Assembly: GCA_001643675.2 (NCBI GenBank)
Contig: LSRY02000008.1
Coordinates: 1,189,501 to 1,253,500, forward strand
Direction of reading: 5' to 3'
DNA from: Monocercomonoides exilis
Lineage: Eukaryota > Preaxostyla > Oxymonadida > Polymastigidae
Length of the DNA stretch: 64,000 nt
Below, one piece after another: positions 9,688 to 20,357 of this stretch. A program made the position numbers and the translations under genes. A model generated the notes under the pieces. That model made no database searches. It worked only from the letters and a program-made list of their open reading frames with translations, and was not told the origin of the DNA. Every line of letters starts with the position of its first letter. Position 1 is the stretch's first letter.

Positions 9688-11301
9688 TCAGCTGCCAATG
9701 TCACAGACAATAGCATTGCTTCTCTTCTGCTCCAAAAATTGCTGCTTAATTCCAATCTCAGCTTCGCTTGCACTCCAACAACTCATACAAAAAATTCTTA
9801 AAAAAAATTGACGAGTATGATGAAGAAAGCGAAGAAGACGAAGAAGACGAAAATTGTTGAATAAAGGGAAAACAGCTTCTGTTCCAATCGAACTCTCCGT
9901 CCTCCCTTTCCCAATGACAGAAATCTCCTTTGTCCCAATCTCAATCGTTGTTGCCTCGCTCGTGTGATTCCCTTCCATCAGCGTGACTGATGAGCTCAGC
10001 TCTTCCAAGCCCGTCTCCACTGCGTGTCCCACCGTCTGGCATGGAGCCGACTCGCCCATTCCACACAGCCCACTCGAGTCGCTTCCATTTACCCCCACAA
10101 ACAGAACCTTTGTCCAACCCTTCAGCCACTTCTTCTTTTCTGTGTGCTGATATGACCAGCTGCTCCCAGTATAATCATATGCATAACACATTCTCTTCTC
10201 ATCTGTATTCGTTGTGTAACATTCTTTGAACGGACAATCTGAGTTCAAATAGAGGCTGTAATAATCTTCATAGTACAGGTCAGCTCCATACGACGGATCA
10301 GAATCACTCGAGCAACTGCAGTTGTGAAAGAGAAGGAAAAAGCAATACAGTTTGTCACTTGGCAACACATCTCGCCACGGAGCAAAACACAATCCCCCTC
10401 CCTTGATCAATGCAGAGCACGAAAAAAACCGAATGCTCCTCATTTTAAATTTTGTCTCAGGCACATTTTTGCAAAACATGCCTCCACCAAGTGAATTTGT
10501 TATGGAACATGAAGTGAAACTGCAGTCAAACACACACGCACTTTCCCCTCCTCCTTTTTCTTCTCCAATGCATCCTGACCCTGAAACCTGAAAATTTTCG
10601 AGAAAAAGTCCTCCTCCTTGAATACTTGCTTTGCAATTCTGGAATTCACATCCGCTGATCCGAACACATGTTGAAATCGAATATACATACAACCCTCCTC
10701 CATAGAAATTTTGAGCTGTGCATGTATTGAATATATTGTCTTCAGCAATAAATGTTTTGATTTGCCGGCATATTACTCCCCCACCTCCATAATGCGCATA
10801 ACAGTTGTTGAACGTGCAATGCCGAATAGAAATTGAGGCAGATGCCAAATTGTTCATGTTGATTGCTCCGCCATTCGAAGTACGATCAGTATGATCGTCA
10901 ACTTCTCCTGTTGTTTTCGATCCATTCCACTCACACCAAGTGAACGTATTCGCTATATTTTCTGTAATGCTTTGTCTCTCTGGGTGTTTCTTATTGTCTT
11001 CGGTTCCGGTACATTCAACATTTCTTGTCCGACAGCATCCAAAAAACGATGTATTTGAGGCTGTTAAGGAAGCCAAGGGGTTGTTCAGAGAAGGAACAAT
11101 CCCGCCATCATATGCATCGCAAACTGATGAGAATGAACAGCTGCTCATCAAACATGAGGTTTGAGTTGACGTAGCGGATTGAGGTGAACATGCATCATTT
11201 GCTGTTGAGATGTTGAAAAATGATAATTTGGAGAGGGATACAAGGGAAATAGAAGGTGAAGCGAAATATTGGCAAAAAGATGAGAAATTAAATTCATTCA
11301 C
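9688..11301 (-). CDS. Gene C: beta-helix-like family protein, 3'-truncated, upstream in-frame stops
   Basis: About 537 codons with the family core: DAYDGGIVPSLNNPLASL, TFTWCEWNGSKTTG, SNGGAINM, YGGGGVIC, YGGGLYV, CEFQNCKAS, GGGLFLENF, CVFDCSFTSCS, FHNCSCS, FKECYTTNTDEKRMCYAYDYTG and IEIGTKEISVIGKGRTESSIGT. Homology then ends and about 65 unrelated codons follow. The annotated first codon is GTG. The frame remains open about 20 codons further upstream and then meets adjacent TAA and TGA codons. Beyond those stops the same frame continues into a leader exon like that of G-right (GRMSQAEK...FGSSSRRGRK). The stops make a disabled gene or pseudogene likely unless splicing removes them. The SNGGAINM half and the FFSCSALIKGGG block are distinctive to this copy. 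Confidence 0.6.
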   Translation of the reverse strand: MNEFNFSSFCQYFASPSISLVSLSKLSFFNISTANDACSPQSATSTQTSCLMSSCSFSSVCDAYDGGIVPSLNNPLASLTASNTSFFGCCRTRNVECTGTEDNKKHPERQSITENIANTFTWCEWNGSKTTGEVDDHTDRTSNGGAINMNNLASASISIRHCTFNNCYAHYGGGGVICRQIKTFIAEDNIFNTCTAQNFYGGGLYVYSISTCVRISGCEFQNCKASIQGGGLFLENFQVSGSGCIGEEKGGGESACVFDCSFTSCSITNSLGGGMFCKNVPETKFKMRSIRFFSCSALIKGGGLCFAPWRDVLPSDKLYCFFLLFHNCSCSSDSDPSYGADLYYEDYYSLYLNSDCPFKECYTTNTDEKRMCYAYDYTGSSWSYQHTEKKKWLKGWTKVLFVGVNGSDSSGLCGMGESAPCQTVGHAVETGLEELSSSVTLMEGNHTSEATTIEIGTKEISVIGKGRTESSIGTEAVFPLFNNFRLLRLLRFLHHTRQFFLRIFCMSCWSASEAEIGIKQQFLEQKRSNAIVCDIGS

Positions 11302-11599
11302 AGAAGTTCTTCCTTTTCCTTCTCTTCCCCACGCATCTTGGCAAAGCGTCGCAAAATATCATTATGTGGCTGTATCCCTTTTTCTGCCTCTTCTGCTGCT
11401 GCTTCCGAAAAGATTTTTGTTAAAAAAAAATCCCACAAAAATTTCTTCCCCATTCTCTTCAGTTTTTTCCGCCTGGCTCATTCTGCCAAACACTCTTCTG
11501 GATGCTGAATTCTCCCAATTTCTTCCAGGAATGTTCATGAAAAAAAAGCAGTGTTTCCATATCCCATGTTTCATGCTCCCCCAGCGTTTCTCATAACAC

Positions 11600-11694
11600 C
11601 TGATCGCATCACACATCAATCAAATTAAAATATGCAAAAGTATATAAAATAAAAAATGGAACATGAAGAAAATGAACAAACAAGAATAAAATAC
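11600..11694 (-). other. Predicted 95-bp GT-AG intron in gene C leader
   Basis: On the minus strand, GTATTTTATTC follows ...TTTGTGGAG and the acceptor is ...GATGCGATCAG before GTGTTATGAG. The same intron, with the same edges, is at 42434-42531 in front of G-right. Conserved ends and an AT-rich interior support it. Confidence 0.6.
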
Positions 11695-11850
11695 CTCCAC
11701 AAATCTTCATTTCTCTTCGCTCCCCTCGTCCCCTGTTTGCCTCTCTCCAAATAACTCTCACCCCAACATCATCCACTCCAAGCACCACACCACACCACGC
11801 CTTCGCCTTTCATGTCCAATTCCAAATAAAGAAAAAATAATATGTTGTTT

Positions 11851-12072
11851 TCACACTCTCTTCCATTGCCCATTCAACCTCACTTTCACCATTCTTCTCT
11901 TCCCTTCTTCCTCCATCCAGCCCTCAACCAAAAAAAAATATAGAATATCTCTTCTTCCCATCTTCTGCTCATTCTTCAAGCAAGGATTAAAAGAATAAAC
12001 AGTCTGCGCTCCATCGACATCCCTCAGGCAACATATGATGGCTTTCCGCGCATCTTTCGGCAATTCACTCAA
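11851..12072 (-). CDS. Conserved 73-codon leader open frame, copy 1
   Basis: Predicted protein begins MSELPKDARKAIICCLRD and is identical to the one at 42056-42277 (+). It has a short Phe/Leu-rich middle and a basic C-terminus (KRRMVKVRLNGQWKRV). Just upstream on the minus strand is an AT-rich stretch ending TTTTTATTCAG, a good splice acceptor, so this may be an internal exon of the gene C leader rather than a separate gene. The exact match between the copies comes from a recent shared duplication. Function unknown. Confidence 0.4.
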   Translation of the reverse strand: MSELPKDARKAIICCLRDVDGAQTVYSFNPCLKNEQKMGRRDILYFFLVEGWMEEEGKRRMVKVRLNGQWKRV

Positions 12073-12222
12073 TATTCTGAATAAAAATATGTATCAAATA
12101 AAAAATATCATGAAATTTTTATTTAAGAAAATATACAAATTTGTAAAAAAAAAATGTGAAAGATATTTTTAAAAAACAAAACAAAACAAATAATAACAAA
12201 CTATTTTATAATGAATTTTCTT

Positions 12223-13838
12223 CACACACTTTTTCTAATTCGTCCTTTCTTCTTCATTTCCTTTTTTTTCCCCAAAATATCGTTCCTTTCTGTCAGCAAA
12301 ATTCATTTATCCCGGCTACGTTTCTTTTCCACTTCTCCTAAATATTAACAAAAGCTCAATCCTCTGTTCTGCTTCCTCTCGAATTACCTCCACAAACTCC
12401 ATTCCATAAAAATGCAAGCAATGAAGAAGATTCCATCTGAAGAATCCTTTCCCATCTCTTTCCCAAATCTTCTTCTTCTTCTCTCCATTTCCCCTCAAAA
12501 CAACAGCAATACTATCCCACTAAATATCACAATCCCTGTCCCCCCAGCTCCCATTCCCCTTCTTCCAACCAAAAAAATATAAATATCTCCATCCTTTTTC
12601 TGTCTCTTTCCATTGCAAAACACCTCCCATAATCAGCTCCTCATCTTCCTCTGCCTCCACACCTCCAATGCAAAGCGCCAGCGCTGATGTTCCTTCTTCC
12701 TGTCTTCCTCCGCACCCACCTCCATCACTTGCCCTGCAATCGCCTGGCGCGGCCAAACGGTCCTTTCAATAAAAAATAAAAAAAGATAAAAAAAATATCT
12801 CTTTCTTTTTTTTCTTCAACCCCACTTCTCTTTCTTATCAAACATACATCAGCAAAAATTCTCCCTCTTGCTCCGCCTCATATGAGCCCTCTTCTCTCTC
12901 CCTGCATTTGAAAAAAATCACATCTCCTCCCCATTTCTTCTCCATCTCAAATCCTCACCTCCAAAAAATATATTCCATTCACTCCACCCATCTTTTCCCC
13001 CTCTATTCCCTCCTCGCCCCACCTTCAACACAACAAATTCCATTTTTCAAATAATAAACGCAACTTCCACACCTTCCAACTCACAAAAATCGAAAAAATA
13101 ACCCCTCCCAAACTCCATCCCTATCCATCTCCCACGCATCCATTTTGCCTCTTAAACCTCCCAAAAACACCTCTTTTCCACAAAAAACATTCTTTTATCG
13201 CTCCTTTCCCTCTCAAAACCTTGTCTCCTCCAAAAACTCAACCCCATCACTCCACACCATAAATCCATCCTTTTACAATCGCATTGTCTTCATATGCCCG
13301 TTCAGCCACGGCACATCGAGTAGGACTTTCTTTTCTTTTGTGGCTCTAATTCGTTATGGAACATGATCAAGAAATGCCAAATGCTCAGAAACTGCCAACG
13401 GGGTCAGATTCAGAAGCTAAAACAAAGACAGGTTGACTAAGTGAAATATTTTTAGTGAAAGGGTTGGGTATTACAAAGAATATCCGCTTGATGGAAGATG
13501 AAATTGTTCATATTTATTGATGGAATGCTGTGGAGCAACAATATTTTCGATGGAAATGAAGAATTTTCAATGTATGTATTTTATATTGTTCTATATGTTG
13601 TGAAGATATTTCCATCCGTAACCTCTCCAAAGTCGTGATTCAGACGATTTATAAAAAATGGACAATTTATTCCATGCAGAGCAAGACAGAGAGGAAGGGA
13701 GCCAAATGTTATCTTACAAATATATTACTAGAGCCTAGATGTGTTTTGTTACGAATGTTTATGCTTCTTATTATGGACTCAACATGCACTGGATAGAAAT
13801 TTGATGAAAAATGAATTTTAATGGAGCAGAAATCAACG
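12223..13838 (+). repeat. 1.6-kb direct repeat, copy 2
   Basis: Near-identical to 1-1618 at an offset of 12222. It lies between the divergently oriented genes C (-) and D (+), so it is the upstream flank of both. Its left edge joins directly to sequence that also occurs inverted at 41850-42540 in front of gene G-right. This shows that flank modules have been recombined independently of the genes. Confidence 0.9.
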
Positions 13839-14031
13839 GGGTTGGAAGATATCCAAGGCTAAAAGGAAGAATGATCAATACATATGAATAGAAAGTGTTT
13901 TTTTTAAAGGAGGAAGAGGACATTTTCAAAAAAAAATTTTGTTGGAAAGATTGGAGCAAATGACTGAAACAGGAGATTGAAGGCGCTGGAGCAGGACAGG
14001 GAGCATTTCTTGGAATAAGAAGGGCAAGACA

Positions 14032-14235
14032 TTGCTTTTATGGACCGGGGGGAGGGATGGAACTGCTTTTCTTTGCTTGGCTTTTGAACCAAATATACGA
14101 GAAATACAGACAGTTTGGCGTGATACAGGCAGCTGGAGGCAAATGATAGGCAAAATGGATTTGAGTCATTTGACCTTTGTCTTCAGCCTTCTATCGTTGA
14201 AGGGTTATCCATTGAAGCAGAGAGCGAGGCAGTGA
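14032..14235 (+). other. Conserved leader-region open frame, decayed copy
   Basis: Homologous to 1806-2231 over its first half (SGGRDGTAF...LAFEPNIRE), then shifted out of frame relative to the other copies. Lies upstream of gene D. Confidence 0.3.
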
Positions 14236-14989
14236 TGCTGAAGATATCTTCTGACAGAAGATACATAGTATTCAAACTTGACAATAACATCGCATTCACC
14301 ATCTTTATCATCTTCATCATCTTCATTTCTATCATCGCCTTCATCACCTTCATCATCATATTCTTCTTCACCAAATCATTTTAATGGATTTTTATTATTT
14401 GTGTGTTATTTGAGTGGAATCAGCGCCAAGAATTGGAAAAAAGCAAATTTTTTGAAGCAGAACAGAATCGATTTCATTGATGTTGAGATTGGCAGCGGAG
14501 ACAGAAAAGGCGAGTTTTGTTGGCAGAAAAGAACAATAATTTGAGAGGCTTTTGAAGAAGAAGAAAGTGTGTGAAGATTGGCAATAAATATTTTTAGAGT
14601 GTGTTTTGTATTATTTTTTTTCTCTATTTTTTCACATATTTTATTTTATTTTATTTTATTTTATTTTATTTTTTGAGGGATTAAGATTTATGGAAGGACA
14701 TTTTCAGGCAATGAATGAACATGGGGAAAAGAGCACATTGGATGCTTTTGAGAAATCAGGCAATGACAAAAAATTTGAGAATATCGAAGAATGAGCCAGG
14801 GGTATTAAATGAAATGAATGGAAGAGGAGGGATTTGAAGATTTATGTTGAATTTTGAAAAAGAAGGAGGGGAAGCAACAGAAAAGAATAATTGGAAAATT
14901 GAAGAAATGGCTGAAGAAGAAATCTGACAAAAATTCGAGAAGAATATGAAGAAGAAGAAGAAAAGGAAGAAGATTGCAAAAAGAAAATG

Positions 14990-15106
14990 GTACTGGTTTG
15001 TGATATTTTTAATATCAATTTTATGTATTTTTTATATTTTTTCTTTATTTTTTTATATAATTCGTTTTATTTTTTTTATTTTTTTTTAATTGTTAAATCA
15101 TAACAG
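14990..15106 (+). other. Predicted 117-bp GT-AG intron in gene D leader
   Basis: Donor GTACTGGTTTG after AAGAAAATG; acceptor ...AATCATAACAG before GGACTTTTGCGCG. The equivalent junctions occur before F (31512-31588), F-prime (39053-39129) and G-left (28320-28459). Gene A has lost the GT. Confidence 0.65.
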
Positions 15107-15250
15107 GGACTTTTGCGCGAACATTCAAAATCGATGAAAGAAAAAGGATTTTTGAAAACAAGCAGAAGATTGCAACAGAAGAAAAAGGGATATGGGGAAA
15201 GCAGACGATGAAGAAGGGGCAAAAGAGATGGGAAAAGGGATACGGCCATA

Positions 15251-16807
15251 TTGAGGTATTTTGTGAAATTTCACCAAGAGGCAAGGGAAAGAGAAGGAGG
15301 CGAAGATGGAAGTGTTTCGACATGCGAATCTCTTATCTCATCTTCAACAGCATTTCTTTCATCACCTTCTATACCCCTAATATCCCTCTCCAAATTATCA
15401 TTTTTCAACATCTCAACAGCAAATGATGCATGCTCACCTTCAACCTCTACGTCAACACAAACCACTTGTTTGATGAATAGTTGCTCATTTTCATCGGTTT
15501 GCAATGCATATGATGGCGGGATTGTCCCTTCCCTCAACAATCCCTTGGCTTCTTTAACTGCCTCAAACACCTCGTTTGTGGGATGTTATCGGACAAGAAA
15601 TGTTAAATGTGAAGGAACAACAGAGATTCCATTGAAACCAGACAGACAGAATGAAACATTCAATGGAGCAAACACATTCACTTGGTGTGAATGGAACGGA
15701 TCGAGGACGACCGGAACAGAAAATACATGGGAAGACATTGCTTCAAATGGAGGGGCTATTTGCATGCACAGTCAATCAAACGCATCAGTTTCTATTAAGC
15801 ACTGCTCATTCAATGATTGCAATGCTTATTGGGATGGAGGGGGAGTTATGTGTGCAAAAATCAAATCTGTTGAAATTGAAAACAACTCATTCAGCTCATG
15901 CTTGGTTCAAAACAATGCCGGAGGAGGATTGTATGTGAATACCATTTCAACATGTGTTCGGATCAGCGGATGTGAATTCCAGAATTGCAAAGCAATTGGC
16001 TATGGAGGAGGGCTTCATCTCGAAAATTTTCAGGTTTCTGGAATAGGATGTGTTGGAAATGAAAGTGGAGAAGGGGAGAGTGCGTGTGTGTTTGACTGCT
16101 GTTTCACTTCATGCTCAGTTACAAATTCGCAAGGTGGGGGTATGCGTTGCGTTATTGTTCCCAATCAGTTCAAAATGAGGAGCATTCAGTTTATTTCATG
16201 CAATGCATCGTCATATGGAGGAGGGATGAGTGTGGACCCACGTATGACAACAGCACCAAAAGATGAGCATTATTTTTATTTCTTATTCTTCCATGAATGC
16301 AAATGCAGAACAACCTCCAATCCATATGGGCATGATGTGATGTATTATGATTATTATAATGCCATTTCGACTTCAGACAATCCATTTCATGAATGTTACA
16401 CAACAAACACAGATGATCAGAGAGTGTGTTATGGATATAATTACTCGAATGCAGGTGCCTGGAAATATGATCAGACATCAAAAAAGGATTGGTTGAAAGA
16501 CAAGACGATTTTTGTTTCGGTGAATGGAAATGATAATTTTGAGTTGTGCGGGGCAAATGAATCAAATCCGTGTCTGACAGTGAAGAAGGCGTTTGAGATG
16601 TGTGAGGTGCAGATTAGCTTGGCAATCACACTGATGGAAGGGGATCACACAAGCGAGATAGCAACTATTGAGATTGGAACAAAAAAGATTTCAGTAATTG
16701 GGAGAGGCAAAGATAAGAGTTCGATTGGAACAAAAACGAATTTAAACCGTTCATTCTCCTCCTCTCCATCTGGTTGCTATTTCTTCTTCCTTCAAATTTT
16801 CCTCTAA
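15251..16807 (+). CDS. Gene D: beta-helix-like family protein, mosaic, 3'-truncated
   Basis: About 518 codons. The first roughly 430 bp, and the preceding exon from about 15107, are essentially identical to gene A (3253-3690). The next block (IVPSLNNPLASL to GSRTTG) is identical to gene B. The middle is its own (NASVSIKHCSFNDCNAYWDGGG). The segment from CKCRTTSNPYGHDVMYY to NYSNAGAW is nearly identical to gene H. It has all the family landmarks: TFTWCEW, SNGGAICM, CEFQNCKA, CVFDCCFTSCS, FHECYTTNTDDQRVCYGY and IEIGTKKISVIGRGKDKSSIGT. Homology stops directly after SSIGT and about 20 unrelated codons follow. The frame opens at TTG with no clear ATG. Mosaic composition and truncation make it more likely a gene fragment or cassette than a complete gene. 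Confidence 0.65.
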   Translation: MRYFVKFHQEAREREGGEDGSVSTCESLISSSTAFLSSPSIPLISLSKLSFFNISTANDACSPSTSTSTQTTCLMNSCSFSSVCNAYDGGIVPSLNNPLASLTASNTSFVGCYRTRNVKCEGTTEIPLKPDRQNETFNGANTFTWCEWNGSRTTGTENTWEDIASNGGAICMHSQSNASVSIKHCSFNDCNAYWDGGGVMCAKIKSVEIENNSFSSCLVQNNAGGGLYVNTISTCVRISGCEFQNCKAIGYGGGLHLENFQVSGIGCVGNESGEGESACVFDCCFTSCSVTNSQGGGMRCVIVPNQFKMRSIQFISCNASSYGGGMSVDPRMTTAPKDEHYFYFLFFHECKCRTTSNPYGHDVMYYDYYNAISTSDNPFHECYTTNTDDQRVCYGYNYSNAGAWKYDQTSKKDWLKDKTIFVSVNGNDNFELCGANESNPCLTVKKAFEMCEVQISLAITLMEGDHTSEIATIEIGTKKISVIGRGKDKSSIGTKTNLNRSFSSSPSGCYFFFLQIFL

Positions 16808-18980
16808 AAATTGTTCACTGCCAATTCGGTTCATTTCATAGCAATTTTAAATCTACAAGAATCTTATTTTCAATATCCCTTCTCTTGTTATTTTTTCCGA
16901 TCAGATATTTGAGATAACGAAGAAGGAGGAGCAGAAAGACAGAATCAGAGATTTGTTGTTCTTGCTAATTGTGAAGGATATGCTTAATATTCATTTATCC
17001 TTTTCAACTTTTTCATCAATAATTTTTTTTTTGTACAAAAAAAGCTTCTTATCCCTCTTTTTATTCCTCATTTTCTTCTTCATCCTCATCTCAATTTGTT
17101 ATTCTTTCCTTTCCTTTTCTTTCATTTTATTTCCTTGTGTTATCTTTTTTTTCTTATGTTTCATCAACTTCAACTGAATAACAATGATGTTTTTTTTAAC
17201 TTTTTCTTTATTGGATGAAAATTGATTGGAACAACACGTGTCGATTGAATGACATATTGTGTGAAAAAAAACAAAAAATCAAAACAAAGGAGAAAACAAA
17301 AGAAAATAATGTTGAATGCCATGGAGAAACTGGATTGTCCATTTTTAAGGAAAGCTTTTCAGCTCCAAATGGCTATTCGATGCAGCGGCTGGCTAAACAC
17401 ATGAATGTCTGTGCCAATAAAATTCAATCTGTTGATCAAATAATGTTGGTGAACACAAAGAACAAAAATCTGTTTGACAAAAATGAAAAAAGAAGAAAAA
17501 TAATTCGAAAATAATAAAAGAAAAAAAGAATAAAAAGAATAAGAATATTTAAATACCATCGAAATTGATGAAGCAAATGATGATATCCTCGTCCTCAGAA
17601 GATTAATTTGTCATTCTTTCGCAAATGCTTCTTGCACATCAGCACCAACACCAACAGACAGCACAACAGCGGAGTCTCATCTCCTCCAATTGGCCACTTC
17701 GCAAAATGATATATTTCTTTCTCTCTCTCTCTTTCAAGCTCATGTCAAGCATTGTCGGGTTATGCAGCATGCATAACAGATGGCAGAAGTCACGAATGTT
17801 ATTGTTGAATGCAATCCAAACAAGAATAATCTCAAAACTTCTGTATCTTTTGAAAAAGGATAAAACGGCTTCTCTCTCTTTGCGGTATTCCTGTTCAAAA
17901 CCAATCTGTATTCATTCAAAGAACATCTTAAAAGAAAAATGAACAAAACAAAAAAAGTCAAACCATTCTTTTGGTCTTGAAATATTTTCCCATCTCCAAG
18001 GGATTGGTAATTATCTGTCAAACTGGTTTTCTTGTTCTTAGAATCCATTGTGAAGCTGGTCGTGATATCTGATGAAAACACATATTCTCCAAATTAACTC
18101 CTTTTCAAAACCCAATTCAACGACAAGTCTTTGCTGATAGCATACCAGCATGCTTAGTGCAAAATGCAAATGAGATTGTTGTTGAGGCCTGCTGAGTGTT
18201 TCGCTCAACTCGTTTCCTCCATTGTCCAACCCCCAATTCCCTATCCTTTTCCACAAAACCAACCTTCCCCCCAAAAACCATGTTAAACAAATCCTGCTCA
18301 AATGATATGCCAAGTACACTGCACTTCCCTGAAATGACATAGCGGTTCAATTCAATCTTTCTAGCATTTTAATCGCTTTTTTTGTATCTTGCTTTATTCA
18401 TTTTTCATTCAAAATATAGCATTTGACGATATGTCACACATTTTGCAATTTTTCATCATGTTCAAATTTCATGCAACTTCCCACACTTATTCACTTTTCG
18501 CAAGCAATCGATGCAAACAGCCACTCTCTCCTCCATCTGCAAGAAAAGTACCTGTTCTTCTGCAATGCTATAACTCGCATGGTTGCATCCGTGGAAGTTA
18601 ACCTAAGCAGCTCAAACAAACTTTTATCTCAACATATCATCAATCAAAAATCTTCACTTATAAAATTATGGGTTGTGAACCCTTATTAATTGTTCGATTT
18701 GGAGATCTGTTTTTCTTCTTTATGATTTGCTTGTTTTGAAGCAAAAATCATGATGGCAAAAGAGGTTTGGAATCCTGTTTTATTAGATATTTGACGGTGT
18801 TTTTAATTCTTTTGATTCAACTGCGCTACAAATATTTCGAAAAAGAACGTTGATTAATCGCTTTGAAATCATTTAACCATTGCACAGCCTTTTTCAACAA
18901 AACATGTATTCCTTGGTATGTCAATATTTTGAGAAAACGATTGCTCGGATGATTAATTGTTTTATTTTCCAATTTTTCAG
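16808..18980. other. AT-rich region without a confident gene
   Basis: Open frames of 60-105 codons exist at 17215-17514 (+), 17625-17942 (+) and 18038-18350 (-). None has recognisable domains, and codon-like signal in 17560-18330 is broken across several frames, as in decayed coding DNA. A T-rich Phe/Leu-coding stretch occupies 16950-17180. The end, 18961-18980, reads TTTTATTTTCCAATTTTTCAG and looks like the acceptor of an intron leading into the pseudogene at 18981. Confidence 0.5.
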
Positions 18981-20357
18981 AAAAACTGCTGCAATTGGAA
19001 AAATGCACTGACGCTGAGCAGAAACAGAAAATCGAAGAAATGAGCAATACATTTGAAGAAATGGAGGAAGAAGAGGATGAAAATGTTTTCAGCAAAGAAC
19101 TGTTCGATGAAATTCACAAGATGATTGAAGAAAAGAAACTGACTTTGGAGAATGCCATTATATTGTTGAAATACGTTGGATGTTGGAAAGAAATGAAAAG
19201 AATATGGAATCTGCACTTTGATGAATCTGCATTGAACAGAAGATTTGAGAAGATGATTATTAATGAAGAACAAAAAAAGAGGGAAAAGTCGAAAAGCATC
19301 TTTACGTTCTTTGCGAATGCTACGCTTCTTTGAGCTTCTTTTTCCCTCAAAATTAATTTCAGTCTGTGTGCCTTGCCTTCTGAAAGTTGCATTGAGGAAA
19401 GAAGAGAACAGGGAAATGCAAAAAGAAGTGGAAATGGATTTGTTGGCGTTGAGGAACATTAAACAATGGGACGTGTGTTTTTTTATATATTGATTGTTTT
19501 TTTTTTTTCTTATCTTTTATTAGGAAGTGAGAAATGAACTTTTCTTGGATGAAATCAAAGAGATTGTCAAACATCATCAGGAACATCACAATCTGACACA
19601 ACTTGCCTATCAATCAGCTTGGCAATTTTTAATGAACCGATTTTTCAAAGACGAAGACTTGGAAATAGTTATTGTGAGTGAACTACATTTTGTGAGAGAA
19701 GCAAAAAGAGAAGTGGAAGATCTATCAAAGTGTGATGACTGGAAGACAAAAGAAAATAAAGAAGGAGAGAAAAGAAGAGGAAAAGTGAAAGAAGAAGAAG
19801 AAGAAGAAGAAGAAGTGAATGAAGCAAATGAAGTGAATGAAGTGAATGAAGCATCTGTTATTAGGAGATGGCTCGATGTGAATTCTTGTTTCTTGTCCTG
19901 GTGCAAATTGGGGAGTGAGGAATAAGTTGAGCTAATAGGCAGCATTGTTCACATGTTTCGAGCATCAAGGGATAATTCCGAAGAAATTCCCAAGCAATGC
20001 ATTTACCCACTTTCAGAAGCAGCAGATAACAGAGCTGTCAAAGTTGATGAGTTGTTGAAAGGAAAGGCAAGTGACGCTGTTTTGGAGGAGGTTCATTGGC
20101 CAACGCTGAATGACGGAATAACAAATGGATGCTTGAGGTTTATCATGAATATTTCGAGGCGATTGAAAGAAGAAGAAGATGACGAAAACGAAGAAACAGA
20201 ACGAAAAAAATTGAAAAGGAAAGTGTTTGAAAAGCTGGAGGAGGAAGGATACGAAGATATCATTCCAAGCTTTCATGAACTTATTGATTTTCTGAACGGA
20301 GATTTCCATCCTTTTTTGTCGTTGGATATTTCAGATTATTTTGTTTATGTTTTATGA
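18981..20357 (+). pseudogene. Broken member of a charged, alpha-helical multicopy family (oxymonad-type)
   Basis: Pieces in several frames read as one protein. LLQLEKCTDAEQKQKIEEM leads into NVFSKELFDEIHKMIEEKK, then a CVPCLLKVALRKEENREM piece. A 51-bp GT-AG intron (19473-19523) follows, then the piece starting EVRNELFLDEIKEIVKHHQEH. The last part (20000-20357) contains LLKGKASDAVLEEVHWPTLN, VFEKLEEEGYEDIIPSFHEL and the terminal LDISDYFVYVL. Two frame changes occur near 19280-19350. An in-frame TAA at 19923-19925 sits where the family, from memory, has EEYA. A poly-Glu run with EVNE repeats lies at 19795-19850. I recall the family as hypothetical proteins of Monocercomonoides; function unknown. 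The upstream exon is not identified. Confidence 0.6.
19473..19523 (+). other. Predicted 51-bp intron in the pseudogene
   Basis: GTGTGTTTTTT...TTTTATTAG. Removing it joins ...AACAATGGGAC to GAAGTGAGAAAT in frame and restores continuity with the family pattern. Confidence 0.7.

Larger units (their letters stand above)
13839..15106 (+). other. Gene D leader region
   Basis: Corresponds to 1619-3252 upstream of gene A but is shorter and diverged. It holds the decayed conserved open frame at 14032, a (TTTTA)n run at 14638-14670, and an exon-like purine-rich segment ending at a splice donor at 14990. No independent gene seen. Confidence 0.5.

Noticed and set aside
19923-19925. Reassigned stop codons (TAA/TAG read as Gln, known in some oxymonads)
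   Set aside because: The kinesin and Vps41 frames need no reassignment, and the TAA here replaces a Tyr position in a gene with other defects.
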